Source: an uncultured Ruminococcus sp.
Lineage (GTDB): Bacteria; Bacillota; Clostridia; Oscillospirales; Ruminococcaceae
Direction of reading: 5' to 3'
Assembly: GCA_946544695.1 (NCBI GenBank)
Contig: CAMNMO010000008.1
Location: forward strand, 1-22,612
DNA: 22,612 nucleotides
Numbering within the stretch: the stretch's first letter is position 1; each line of letters starts with the position of its first letter. The notes under the pieces were generated by a model. It worked only from the letters and a program-made list of their open reading frames with translations, was not told the DNA's origin and made no database searches. Both the position numbers and the translations under genes were made by a program. Below are positions 7,954 to 15,600 of the stretch, in pieces.

Positions 7954-8229
7954 TAGTGGTTTTTAAGGTGGTTTCCAAGTATGAAAAATACTTACGTGAA
8001 AGCTATATATTATATCCTCTTGTCTTGCCCTGAAGCGGCGGACGGCAATTCAGCCGCCCCCTGCTTTCAAGGTAAACATGAAAGAGAATGAGACAAGCAA
8101 ATCTCCATACCTGTCCGTGATGCGGCTCATGAACAGGTATCGGCATTTGCCGTATGCATTTTCTCTCCCCGCATAATGCGGGGAAAGTGCATATATTTAT
8201 AGGGTGGTTTGTTTGGAGGTGTGTGTATG
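7954..8229. other. Hairpin-rich intergenic region, possible structured RNA
   Basis: This gene-free stretch carries at least five complementary pairs: AAGTAT/ATACTT (7977-7993); CTTGTCT (8019-8025) with AGACAAG (8091-8097), enclosing a GC-rich GGCGG/CCGCC hairpin; ATACCTGT (8107-8114) with 8133-8140; CGGC/GCCG (8141-8152); and TATGCA (8153-8158) with 8188-8193, enclosing CCCCGCA/TGCGGGG (8167-8183). No known riboswitch, 6S, SRP, RNase P or tmRNA signature was recognised, and no convincing promoter was found on either strand. It may be the 3' UTR of the permease operon or an unassigned RNA. Confidence 0.5.
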
Positions 8230-9486
8230 TTACTCGTATCTCAGAGCGTCGATGGGGTTCATCTTGGCTGCCTTGTTTGCAGGGTAAAGACCGAAGAACA
8301 GACCGAACGCCATAGATATCAGTACGCTTACAGCTATGGACGATACGCTCGCCTTGCCTGTTACGCCCATCAGTGATGCCAGACCCGAGCCTCCCAGCAG
8401 TCCAAGTCCTATGCCTATGGCACTGCCTATCAGACAGATTATTATGGACTCGATGAGGAACTGACCTCTGATATCATTGTTTGTGGCACCAAGTGCCTTT
8501 CTTGTACCTATCTCACGGGTGCGCTCAGTGATGGAAACTATCATTATGTTCATTACACCGATGCCGCCGACCAGCAGTGAGATAGCTGCTATCGCTGCAA
8601 GTATGCCCTTGTATACTCCAAGCTCCTGATTTATCATATCAAGCTCGGACTGCATTGTTTTGGTGAACACCTTAAAGGTGTCGTTATCTTCATATTCCTT
8701 TCCGAGAAATGCACCCATCTCGCTTTCAAGTGCGGGGATATCATCGGTGCTTTTTGCAATGGCGATGAAATAATCATAGTGCTCGTCATTGAAGTCAGTC
8801 TTGAGTCCTGCACGGTAGGGTACATAGCCTGTTGCGCTCGAAGCACCCATCAGCATACTTTCAAGTCCCTTTTCCTTCTTGGAATATACGCCGATAACTG
8901 TATAGTCTACCACACTTTTGCCAAGTGTGCCCTCGAATTCATTGCCGAGCGCTGCCTTAGCACTGCCGTAAATAGCTTCTGCGGTATCTTCGGGAAGAAG
9001 TATGACCTTCCTGCCCTTTTCGTATTCCTCGTTGCTTATACTTCTGCCTGCAACTATATCAAGTTCGCCCTGTACTGCCAGTGCACAGGGGTTGACTGCG
9101 TTGAGTGACAGGCTCTCGTCACCGCTCTTGACCTTGCCCAGTACAGTTGAAAGGGATATGCCCTCCAGCCTGTCGCCGAAGCGTGCCTGAACAGCATCAA
9201 ATGTGGACCTGTCAAAACGGTCGGAATCATTTAACTGTCGTGCGCCTTCATCATAGTTGTCATAATCGTAGTCATTCTCCATGTCCTTCTGAATGACTTC
9301 AAAGGCTATCTGCTTTGACTGTGCACCGCCGAAGGTATCTATCATCGAGTTTTGCAGACCTTCGCCAAGCGTCATGATGGCTATTACCGATGCTATACCT
9401 ATGACTATGCCAAGCATGGTCAGCAGCGAACGCATCTTGTTTGCAAGCAGCTCACTGAAGGCGAGTCTTATATTGTCCAGGAACAT
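8230..9486 (-). CDS. MacB-like ABC transporter permease
   Basis: A 418-residue membrane subunit with MacB/FtsX topology: TM1 about 20-42, a large extracellular domain (about 43-290), then three TM segments (about 294-317, 342-368, 380-402). The cytoplasmic loop TERTREIGTRKALGAT (320-335) and the C-terminal PIDALRYE are hallmark sequences of MacB/LolCE-type permeases. These couple ATP hydrolysis to extrusion of antibiotics, peptides or lipids without moving substrate through the bilayer in the usual way. The ATG at 9486 has AAAGGAGG 10 bases upstream and overlaps the end of the ATPase gene by 35 bases. It is the last gene of the adaptor-ATPase-permease operon, an arrangement like YknXYZ of Bacillus. 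Confidence 0.93.
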   Translation of the reverse strand: MFLDNIRLAFSELLANKMRSLLTMLGIVIGIASVIAIMTLGEGLQNSMIDTFGGAQSKQIAFEVIQKDMENDYDYDNYDEGARQLNDSDRFDRSTFDAVQARFGDRLEGISLSTVLGKVKSGDESLSLNAVNPCALAVQGELDIVAGRSISNEEYEKGRKVILLPEDTAEAIYGSAKAALGNEFEGTLGKSVVDYTVIGVYSKKEKGLESMLMGASSATGYVPYRAGLKTDFNDEHYDYFIAIAKSTDDIPALESEMGAFLGKEYEDNDTFKVFTKTMQSELDMINQELGVYKGILAAIAAISLLVGGIGVMNIMIVSITERTREIGTRKALGATNNDIRGQFLIESIIICLIGSAIGIGLGLLGGSGLASLMGVTGKASVSSIAVSVLISMAFGLFFGLYPANKAAKMNPIDALRYE

Positions 9487-10186
9487 AAGCTGTACCCCTC
9501 CTTTCAGAAATGATGTTGCCGTCCATAAGGGTCAGCACTCTTTCTGTCTCCTCTGCCAGCTCGTTTGAGTGGGTTATGAGGACGATGGTTATGCCGTTCT
9601 CCTCGTGCAGCTTGTGGAAAAGGTCCATTATCATTCTGCCTGTCGAAGAATCCAGCGCACCTGTGGGCTCATCTGCCAGTATTATCGAAGGGTCATTCGC
9701 CAGCGCCCTTGCAATGGCAACACGCTGTTTCTGACCGCCCGAAAGTTCATCGGGGGTATGGCTTATCCTGTCTCCCATTCCCACCAGTTCAAGCAATTCT
9801 TTTGCTTTCTTCTTGCGTGCAAAAGGATTCAGCCTTGCGTACATCATGGGCAGCTCCACATTTTTGAGAGCTGTGTTTCTTGGTATCAGGTTGTAGGTCT
9901 GGAAAACGAAGCCTATCTGCCTGTTGCGTATGTGTGACAGTTCGTTGTCCGCAGCAGCGCAGATATCTGTACCGCTGAGAGAATAGCTGCCGAATGAGGG
10001 GCGGTCAAGCGCACCGATAATGTTCATCAGCGTACTTTTGCCCGAACCCGAAGCGCCTACTATCGATACGAACTCTCCTCTGTTGACCGTAAGGTCGATA
10101 CCGTGAAGTATCTCCAGTTCGTTGGGAGTGCCTACGTAAAAGCGCTTGTATATATTTTTAAGATCTATTACTGCTTCATCTTTCAT
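9452..10186 (-). CDS. ABC transporter ATPase, MacB/LolD family
   Basis: A 244-residue nucleotide-binding subunit. Walker A GASGSGKST (44-52), Q-loop Gln96, signature LSGGQKQR (148-155), Walker B IILADEPTGALD (168-179) and the switch His206 (LITHS) are all intact, so it should hydrolyse ATP. DEPTGALD and the length place it in the MacB/LolD/FtsE-like group. It starts 15 bases after the adaptor gene, with GAGGAGG inside the intergenic gap, 7-8 bases from the ATG. Its 3' end overlaps the permease start by 35 bases, giving coupled translation. It is predicted to work as a dimer with the two permease copies at the cytoplasmic membrane. Confidence 0.95.
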   Translation of the reverse strand: MKDEAVIDLKNIYKRFYVGTPNELEILHGIDLTVNRGEFVSIVGASGSGKSTLMNIIGALDRPSFGSYSLSGTDICAAADNELSHIRNRQIGFVFQTYNLIPRNTALKNVELPMMYARLNPFARKKKAKELLELVGMGDRISHTPDELSGGQKQRVAIARALANDPSIILADEPTGALDSSTGRMIMDLFHKLHEENGITIVLITHSNELAEETERVLTLMDGNIISERRGTAYVPGQYKTRLQ

Positions 10187-10201
10187 GTCAGCCCCTCCTC
10201 A

Positions 10202-11878
10202 TCAATAGAAGGGAGCAGCGGAGTCATCTTCTGCTTCAGGCTGAATGATCTCCATGCCTTCCTTGACCTTTGCGCCGCTTATCTCAGTGTAGTAGTCAGT
10301 GGTCAGACCCTTTTCAACATAAACGTTCTCTATGTCAGTGCCCTCGCCCTGTACCTGAACATACCAACCGCTTTCGTCCTTGAGTATGCAATCATCGGGC
10401 ACAGCCAGAACGTCCTTCTTTTCCTCGGTCACGATGACCAGCTTTGCGCTCATACCGATCCTGAGATCTTCTTCGCTGCCGTCGAATGTGGCTTCGATGG
10501 GATATTCTGTTGCAGAAACAGTACCGTCAGCACTTGCAGCAGCAGGTGCGGGTGTGGGGGAAACGAAGCTAAGCTTGCCGCTGAGTGTGTCTGCGCCTAT
10601 CGCCTGAACAGTTATCTCAGCGTTCATATCCTGTGCTATCTTGAATATATCATACTGGTCAACAGATGCGCTGACCTTATAAGCCGAGTCGTCCTCGATA
10701 ACAGCTATCTGTCCGCCGACATAGCTGTCGCCCTCGTTTATCGAAACATCGGTGATAACGCCGTCGCATTCAGCCTTTATCACGCATTTTTCGATATTCT
10801 CCTTGATATCGTCTATCTGCTGCTGAGGTGCGGTAAGGCTGTCATCGCCGTTGAGTTTTGCGGTATCCAGTGCGTCCTGACTCTGTGCGATAGCCTTGTC
10901 ATATTCACGGTCGGTATCATTTTTTGCATCAGCTGCGGTCTCGGCAGCCTGCTTTGCCTGGTCTACCATTCTGTCAGCAGAACTCAGACCTGCGTAAAGC
11001 TCCTTTTCCTGCATCAATGCACTTGATGCTGCCTGAGAACATGCCAGTGCCTGGTCGTTCAGCGCCTTCAGAGCGTCCTGCGCATCGCTCAGCTGCACAG
11101 CGAGATCTTCATAAGCTGCCTGTGCATCGTCACGGACCTTCTTTGCTGCGTCCAGTTCATCTGTGGTAACGCCGTCAGTCAGTGCCAGCCTGTCGAAATC
11201 TGCGCTTGCGTTATCAGCAGCCTTTTTAGCTTCCTTAACGGCAGTTTTCAGTTCCTCAACAGGTGCTGCGGCTTCTGCGGCAGCCTGTGCTGCATCTGCT
11301 GCTGTCTGTTCGGCTGCTGCACGGTCATCGACCGCCTTGTTGTATGTATCGTAGGCGTTGGTCTGGTCGTCTACCGCCTTGTCGTATTCACTCTGCGCTG
11401 CGTCCACTCCCCTGCTGCCTCTTTCGGACTTTGTGCCCTTATCAGCAACAGTGTCATCGTAGCCACGCTGTGCAGCTTTCAGGTTTATATCGTTTATTGC
11501 CTTTGCATTTTCAAGAGCCTTCTCAGCAGTTGCAAGCTGTGCCTGAAGGTCGGTGTCATCAAGTTCAGCTATCACATCGCCCTTTTTGACCCTGTCGCCC
11601 TTCTTTACTTTTACAGACTTTACCTTAACGCCTGTAACATCGCCTGTCACTATCGCAGTGTCTGCACTTTCAACAGTACCCGATACTGTTACCTTCTGTT
11701 TCAGGTCTGTCTTTTCTACCGTGATGGTATTGTTTTTTTCTTCACCTGCTGCTTTTTCAGCGTTATTGCTCATTGCCGAACCATACAGCGCCACGCCGCC
11801 TACCACTGCAACTACACCAACTGTTGTAAGTGCGATCATCTTCTTTTTGCTTTTCTTTTTCTGCTGTGGACCTTTCAT
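10202..11878 (-). CDS. MacA/HlyD-family membrane fusion (adaptor) protein with very long helical hairpin
   Basis: A 558-residue adaptor for the ABC pair downstream. A basic N-terminus leads into one membrane segment (about 14-33). The first half of the lipoyl/barrel region is VSGTVESADTAIVTGDVTGV (65-84) to VKKGDVIAELDDTDL (about 97-111). The second half of the lipoyl domain (VIKAECDGVITDV, from about 366) is followed by beta-barrel and membrane-proximal parts (about 395-545). Between the lipoyl halves is an Ala/Asp/Lys-rich, coiled-coil-prone insert of about 245 residues, much longer than in MacA. The start is residue 22 of the longest open frame: ATG at 11878 has AAGGAG 8 bases upstream, whereas an ATG at 11941 would lie upstream of the -10 box. 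Confidence 0.9.
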   Translation of the reverse strand: MKGPQQKKKSKKKMIALTTVGVVAVVGGVALYGSAMSNNAEKAAGEEKNNTITVEKTDLKQKVTVSGTVESADTAIVTGDVTGVKVKSVKVKKGDRVKKGDVIAELDDTDLQAQLATAEKALENAKAINDINLKAAQRGYDDTVADKGTKSERGSRGVDAAQSEYDKAVDDQTNAYDTYNKAVDDRAAAEQTAADAAQAAAEAAAPVEELKTAVKEAKKAADNASADFDRLALTDGVTTDELDAAKKVRDDAQAAYEDLAVQLSDAQDALKALNDQALACSQAASSALMQEKELYAGLSSADRMVDQAKQAAETAADAKNDTDREYDKAIAQSQDALDTAKLNGDDSLTAPQQQIDDIKENIEKCVIKAECDGVITDVSINEGDSYVGGQIAVIEDDSAYKVSASVDQYDIFKIAQDMNAEITVQAIGADTLSGKLSFVSPTPAPAAASADGTVSATEYPIEATFDGSEEDLRIGMSAKLVIVTEEKKDVLAVPDDCILKDESGWYVQVQGEGTDIENVYVEKGLTTDYYTEISGAKVKEGMEIIQPEAEDDSAAPFY

Positions 11879-11929
11879 TTTTATCGCTCCTTCATGCTGT
11901 GGTCTCAAACATATCTTTACTATGGTTTT

Positions 11930-11958
11930 ATTATAATACACTATCCTGAAATCTTTCT
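11930..11958 (-). promoter_or_regulatory. Promoter of the export operon with a weak -35
   Basis: On the minus strand a perfect TATAAT (11935 to 11930) is preceded at 17 bp by AGAAAG (11958 to 11953), which matches the -35 consensus poorly. The predicted start near 11923 gives a leader of about 45 nt. A good -10 with a poor -35 suggests dependence on an activator. Confidence 0.65.
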
Positions 11959-11994
11959 TTAAGCAACCTTAACATTCATTAAGATTCACCTTAA
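11959..11994 (-). promoter_or_regulatory. Four phased TTAA half-sites, probable OmpR/PhoB-type operator
   Basis: TTAA occurs at 11959-11962, 11969-11972, 11979-11982 and 11991-11994, with start-to-start spacings of 10, 10 and 12 bp, directly abutting the weak -35. Read on the minus strand the units are TTAAGGTGAATC, TTAATGAATG, TTAAGGTTGC and TTAAAGAAAG. Direct repeats on one helix face beside the -35 are the usual target of OmpR/PhoB-family response regulators. No regulator gene is in the window. Confidence 0.6.
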
Positions 11995-12065
11995 ATTAAA
12001 TAAAGAAAAGCGGTAATTTCAGGAGACCGCTCTGCGATATCCCCCTAAAAACGCAGTTTTGCAAT

Positions 12066-12104
12066 AAAAAACAGCAAAGCTGTATTTTATCGCCCTGCTG
12101 TTTT
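12066..12104 (-). terminator. Terminator of the small hypothetical gene
   Basis: AAAACAGCA (12068-12076) pairs perfectly with TGCTGTTTT (12096-12104). Read on the minus strand the stem is followed by a T run and TTATT. It lies 9 bases after the stop at 12113. Between it and the export operon operator (11995-12065) are only two weak inverted repeats, AGCGGT/ACCGCT and CTGCG/CGCAG. Confidence 0.85.
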
Positions 12105-12112
12105 ATCCATAT

Positions 12113-12322
12113 TCAATTATCGCTGCTGTTAATTATGAACGCAAGGTAGTCAATACAGTCGATGCACCTTTCCTTTTCGTGCACCTCATCGAGTAACTCA
12201 CGCCTGTATGCTGCCAGCAGCTTTCTGCATTTGTTTTTGTTGTCAAAGCATTTTTCAAACTCAGCTATCTTCTCATCATCGCACCCTGCTTCTATCAGAT
12301 TCTTTCTGACTATATCATCCAT
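12113..12322 (-). CDS. Small clostridial hypothetical protein
   Basis: A 69-residue soluble, charged, probably all-helical protein. Its shape (MDDIVRKNLIEAGCDDEKI, then a Leu/Arg-rich helix with RRELLDEVHEKE and the ending CIDCIDYLAF) is like small proteins common in Clostridia genomes, often annotated only as hypothetical; no function is known to me. Cys14 and the CIDC pair near the C-terminus are notable. The start is supported by CGGAGGA, 6 bases before the ATG at 12322, and the gene has its own promoter and terminator, so it is probably a genuine single-gene transcript. Confidence 0.8.
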   Translation of the reverse strand: MDDIVRKNLIEAGCDDEKIAEFEKCFDNKNKCRKLLAAYRRELLDEVHEKERCIDCIDYLAFIINSSDN

Positions 12323-12345
12323 AGTTATCCTCCGTTCGCCAATTT

Positions 12346-12373
12346 ATAATACGGTCGATGACACACGTACCAA
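12346..12373 (-). promoter_or_regulatory. Probable promoter of the small hypothetical gene
   Basis: Minus-strand TTGGTA (12373 to 12368), a 16-bp spacer and TATTAT (12351 to 12346). The match is moderate (four and five of six), and the position, 24 bases upstream of the ATG, is plausible. Confidence 0.5.
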
Positions 12374-12403
12374 ACAGCTTTATCTCAGCGTGATGACCAT
12401 TTA

Positions 12404-12507
12404 TATATAGTAAACGACATTAGATTTTCGACATAAACTGCTTACAGCTGCCGTCGTCTTGGTTGCTGTGAGCAGGATATGTCAGAAAATCTTTGTCGTT
12501 TAATATA
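12404..12507. repeat. Long imperfect inverted repeat (hairpin element of about 100 bp)
   Basis: TAAACGACA (12411-12419), GATTTTC (12423-12429) and GACATA (12430-12435) pair in order with 12494-12502, 12485-12491 and 12478-12483. Inside, CTGCTTACAGC (12438-12448) pairs with GCTGTGAGCAG (12465-12475) with one G-U pair, leaving a 16-base loop. AT-rich flanks (TATAT/ATATA) extend the arms to 12404-12507. It lies between the terminator of the giant adhesin gene and the promoter of the small gene, encodes nothing, and has no T run. It could be a MITE-like element or a small RNA. The remaining gap (12508-12600) shows nothing recognisable. Confidence 0.7.
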
Positions 12508-12601
12508 ATTACGGACTTTCCTTGCTATGTACATTATAGCACCACAAGGAGCAAATTACAAATACTTATATCAAATACAGTGTGATGCTTTGACGCTATA
12601 C

Positions 12602-12638
12602 AAAAAACAGCCCGCCTGTTCCTTTGAACAGACGGACT
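12602..12638 (-). terminator. Terminator of the giant adhesin gene
   Basis: A 13-bp stem with two G-U pairs (12609-12621 with 12626-12638, loop of 4). On the minus strand it is followed by GTTTTTTG. It lies 22 bases after the stop codon at 12661. Confidence 0.93.
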
Positions 12639-12660
12639 GAATAATATCCTGCCTTACGGC

Positions 12661-15600
12661 TTACTTATTTTTTTTACGCTTTTTCAGCACGCATATAGCA
12701 GCGCCCAGCATCACTATCTCTAAACCTGCAAGGGTCTTGCGGCCTGTGCTTGGGTTAGAGGTCGTGGTCGTGGTAGACTTGCTCTCATTCTTGCTGCTGT
12801 CAGACTTACTGCTTTCAGCTGCGGAAGAATCAGTCTCCTCCTGCTTGGAAGAATCGCCGGTCTCCTCCTTAGCGGAACTGTCGTTCTCGCTGCGCTTGCT
12901 GCCTTCATCAGTCTTTCCGCTGTCATTTTCAGACTTGGAAGAACTGTCGCCTGTGGTGGTCTTGTCATTGTCCTTATCACCGTTGTCTGGCTTACCCTTT
13001 GAATCGTCGTTGGTGACATCGGGCTTGCTGCTGTTGTCCTCGGGCTTGGTGGGTTCTTCATCTTTGCCCTTGTCCTCATCATCAGGCTTGCTCTCGTCCT
13101 TTTCATCGTGCTTGCTGTCGTCATTATCCTCTTCTTCGGTGTAGTAATTGACAAACTCGATATCTTCGCATTCAATACCGTCAACAGTTATCTTTCTGCT
13201 GAAGTTCTTCATGCCGTCCTTAACGGTGACAAGCATAAGCTCACCGCCAATGTCGGTAACAGTATCGGTAACAGTATAAACTCTGCTGTCATATTTGCAG
13301 TTCTCAGCGTCGCCTGCTATCTCTCTGACCTCGTAAACATATACGCCAGGTTCGGTGTATGTCCACCTATCAGAAACAGACCAGCCGTCGCCTGTTACAG
13401 TCACCTTATTGTTCTCGGGCAGAGGTGCACCGTCCTTAGCTGTTATCTCGAAGGTGTATGTCTCGTCCTCCTCAGGAGTTGCGCCTTCTATCACCTTGAT
13501 AACATCGATATCTGTATCCAACGGTCTGGGTGCATAGGTATTGACAAATACCAGCTCTCTTGAATCATTGCCGTTAACTGTCAGCTTATAGGATGCGTCA
13601 AGCTTGCCGCCCAGATCCTTAACGGTAACAGTCAGCCTGTAAACGGTGGTGTCCTTTTCGTAGCCTATATAGCTGTCATCAAGATCTCTCTCGAAGATAT
13701 CATAATTGTAAGTACCCACCTTGTTGTAGGTTATCTTACCAAATGCGGTAGCCTTGCCCTCACCTGTTACAGTAGCAGTGCTGTTCTCGGGCATGGGGTT
13801 CGACTCGTCCTCAGCTGAGGTTATCTCGAAGGTGAATACCTTGTCCTCATCGTCGGGAACATCGCCTTCTATCTTCTTGACTGCCACGGGAACTTCAAGC
13901 TCGCAGCTGCCTGCATCGTAATCATTTACGAATACCAGGTCATCTACCTGTTCACCGTTCTTTGTCATGACATAAGAAGCCTCCAGCTGACCGTCCTTGT
14001 CAACGACAGTGACTGTGATGACGTAAACAGATGCATCATGGCCATAGCCTGCGTAAGTGTCATCAAGCAGATGCTCGAACACCTCGTATGTGTAAGTGCC
14101 TGCCTCATCGAATGTGATCTTGCCGAATGCCGAAGCTGTACCTGCGCCTGTTACGGAAGCAGTTGCGGGGTCGGGCATAGGCAGGTCGGCAGAAGAAGTA
14201 TCCTCTGCATCGGTAGAAACGTCCTCAGCGCCTGTTATCTCAAATACGAACTCCTTGTCCTCGGTATCAGCGGTATCACCGTTGATCTCCTTGACTGCAA
14301 CAGGAAGTTCAAGCTCTGTTGACAGGGGGTGGTAATCGTTTATGAAACTCAGTTCATAAGCGGGCTCGCCGTTCTTGGTGAGCTCATGATCCGCTTCGAG
14401 CTTACCGTTGTTATCGGTAACAGTTACAGTCAGGTCATATACCGACTTGTCTCTGGTGTAGCCTGTATGAGTGTCATCAAGCTCACGCTCAAAAATAGTG
14501 TAGTTATAAGTTCCAACATCAGTGTAAACTATCTTGCCGAAAGGTTCGGCATTGCCGCTGCCTGTAACGGTAACTACGGGTGACTCGGGCATGGGGATAT
14601 CCTCGCTCTCGTCCTCATCACTTGTCAGCTCAAAGGTGAACACCTTTTCGTCATTGCCGTTCAGGTCGCCCTTTACTTCCTTGACTGCCACAGGTACTTC
14701 TATCTCTGTGGAGGTGGGAGTATATGTGTTTACGAATCTCAGTTCCTCTGCGGGTTCGCCGTTCTTGGTCAGGCTGCTGACTGCCTTGAGTCTGCCTGCG
14801 TTATCGGTAACTGTTACAGTGAAGCTGTAAACAGCATCGTCCTTGCCGTAGCCCTCGCTGTCATCAGGAAGATCCATCTCGCTGATAACATACTCATAGA
14901 CACCTGGCTCGGTGAAGCTTATCCTGCCGAAGCTGCTTGCCTTGCCATCGCCCTTTACCTGTGCAATATTATTGGAAGGTTCGGGACCTTTGTTGATGGA
15001 CGTCATCTCAAAGCTGAATACCTTGTCAGCATTGCCGTGAGTGTCGCCCTTTATCTCCTTGATGACCACAGGGGCAGAAATGCCTGTGGGTATGGGAGTA
15101 TAGTCGTTTACGAATGTTGCAGCACTTACAGTGGTGCCGTCCTGATCCTTCAGCTCGCCCGAAGCTTCCAGCTGACCGTCGTTGTCCACTACCTTTACAG
15201 TGTATGTGAACTCGGAGTTGTCCTTGCTGTAACCTGCGTAGCCGGGGTCAAGATCATCTTCTGTGATAGTATAAACATAAGTGCCTGCCTTAGTGTAGCT
15301 CATCTCACCGAAGGAAGCCTTGCCTGCACCCTTGACGGTAACAGTGTTCTTCTCGGGCAGAGGTGCGCCGTTCACTGCGGACAGTGTGAAGCTGAACTCC
15401 TTGTCGTCCAGTCTCTGCTGACCTGTGAATGTCTTTACAGCATCAGGGAATGCCAGCGTCTCACTGGGGTTGGGAGTATAGGTGTTGATGAAATCAGCAG
15501 AATCTGTTTCAACAGCTTCTGTTCCGATGATGTTATCATTTTCATCGACCTCAGACCTCACCATTTCCTTAACAGCTTTCAGCTTGCCGTTAACATCGGT

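Noticed and set aside
8215..8376. GGAGG at 8215-8219 with an ATG at 8227 and a 49-codon plus-strand frame
   Set aside because: The spacing is good, but the frame lies wholly antisense to the conserved 3' end of the permease, has no family resemblance and no promoter; probably chance.
10103..11026. A 307-codon plus-strand open frame
   Set aside because: It is antisense to the adaptor and ATPase genes, has no ribosome binding site or family match, and arises from their codon bias.
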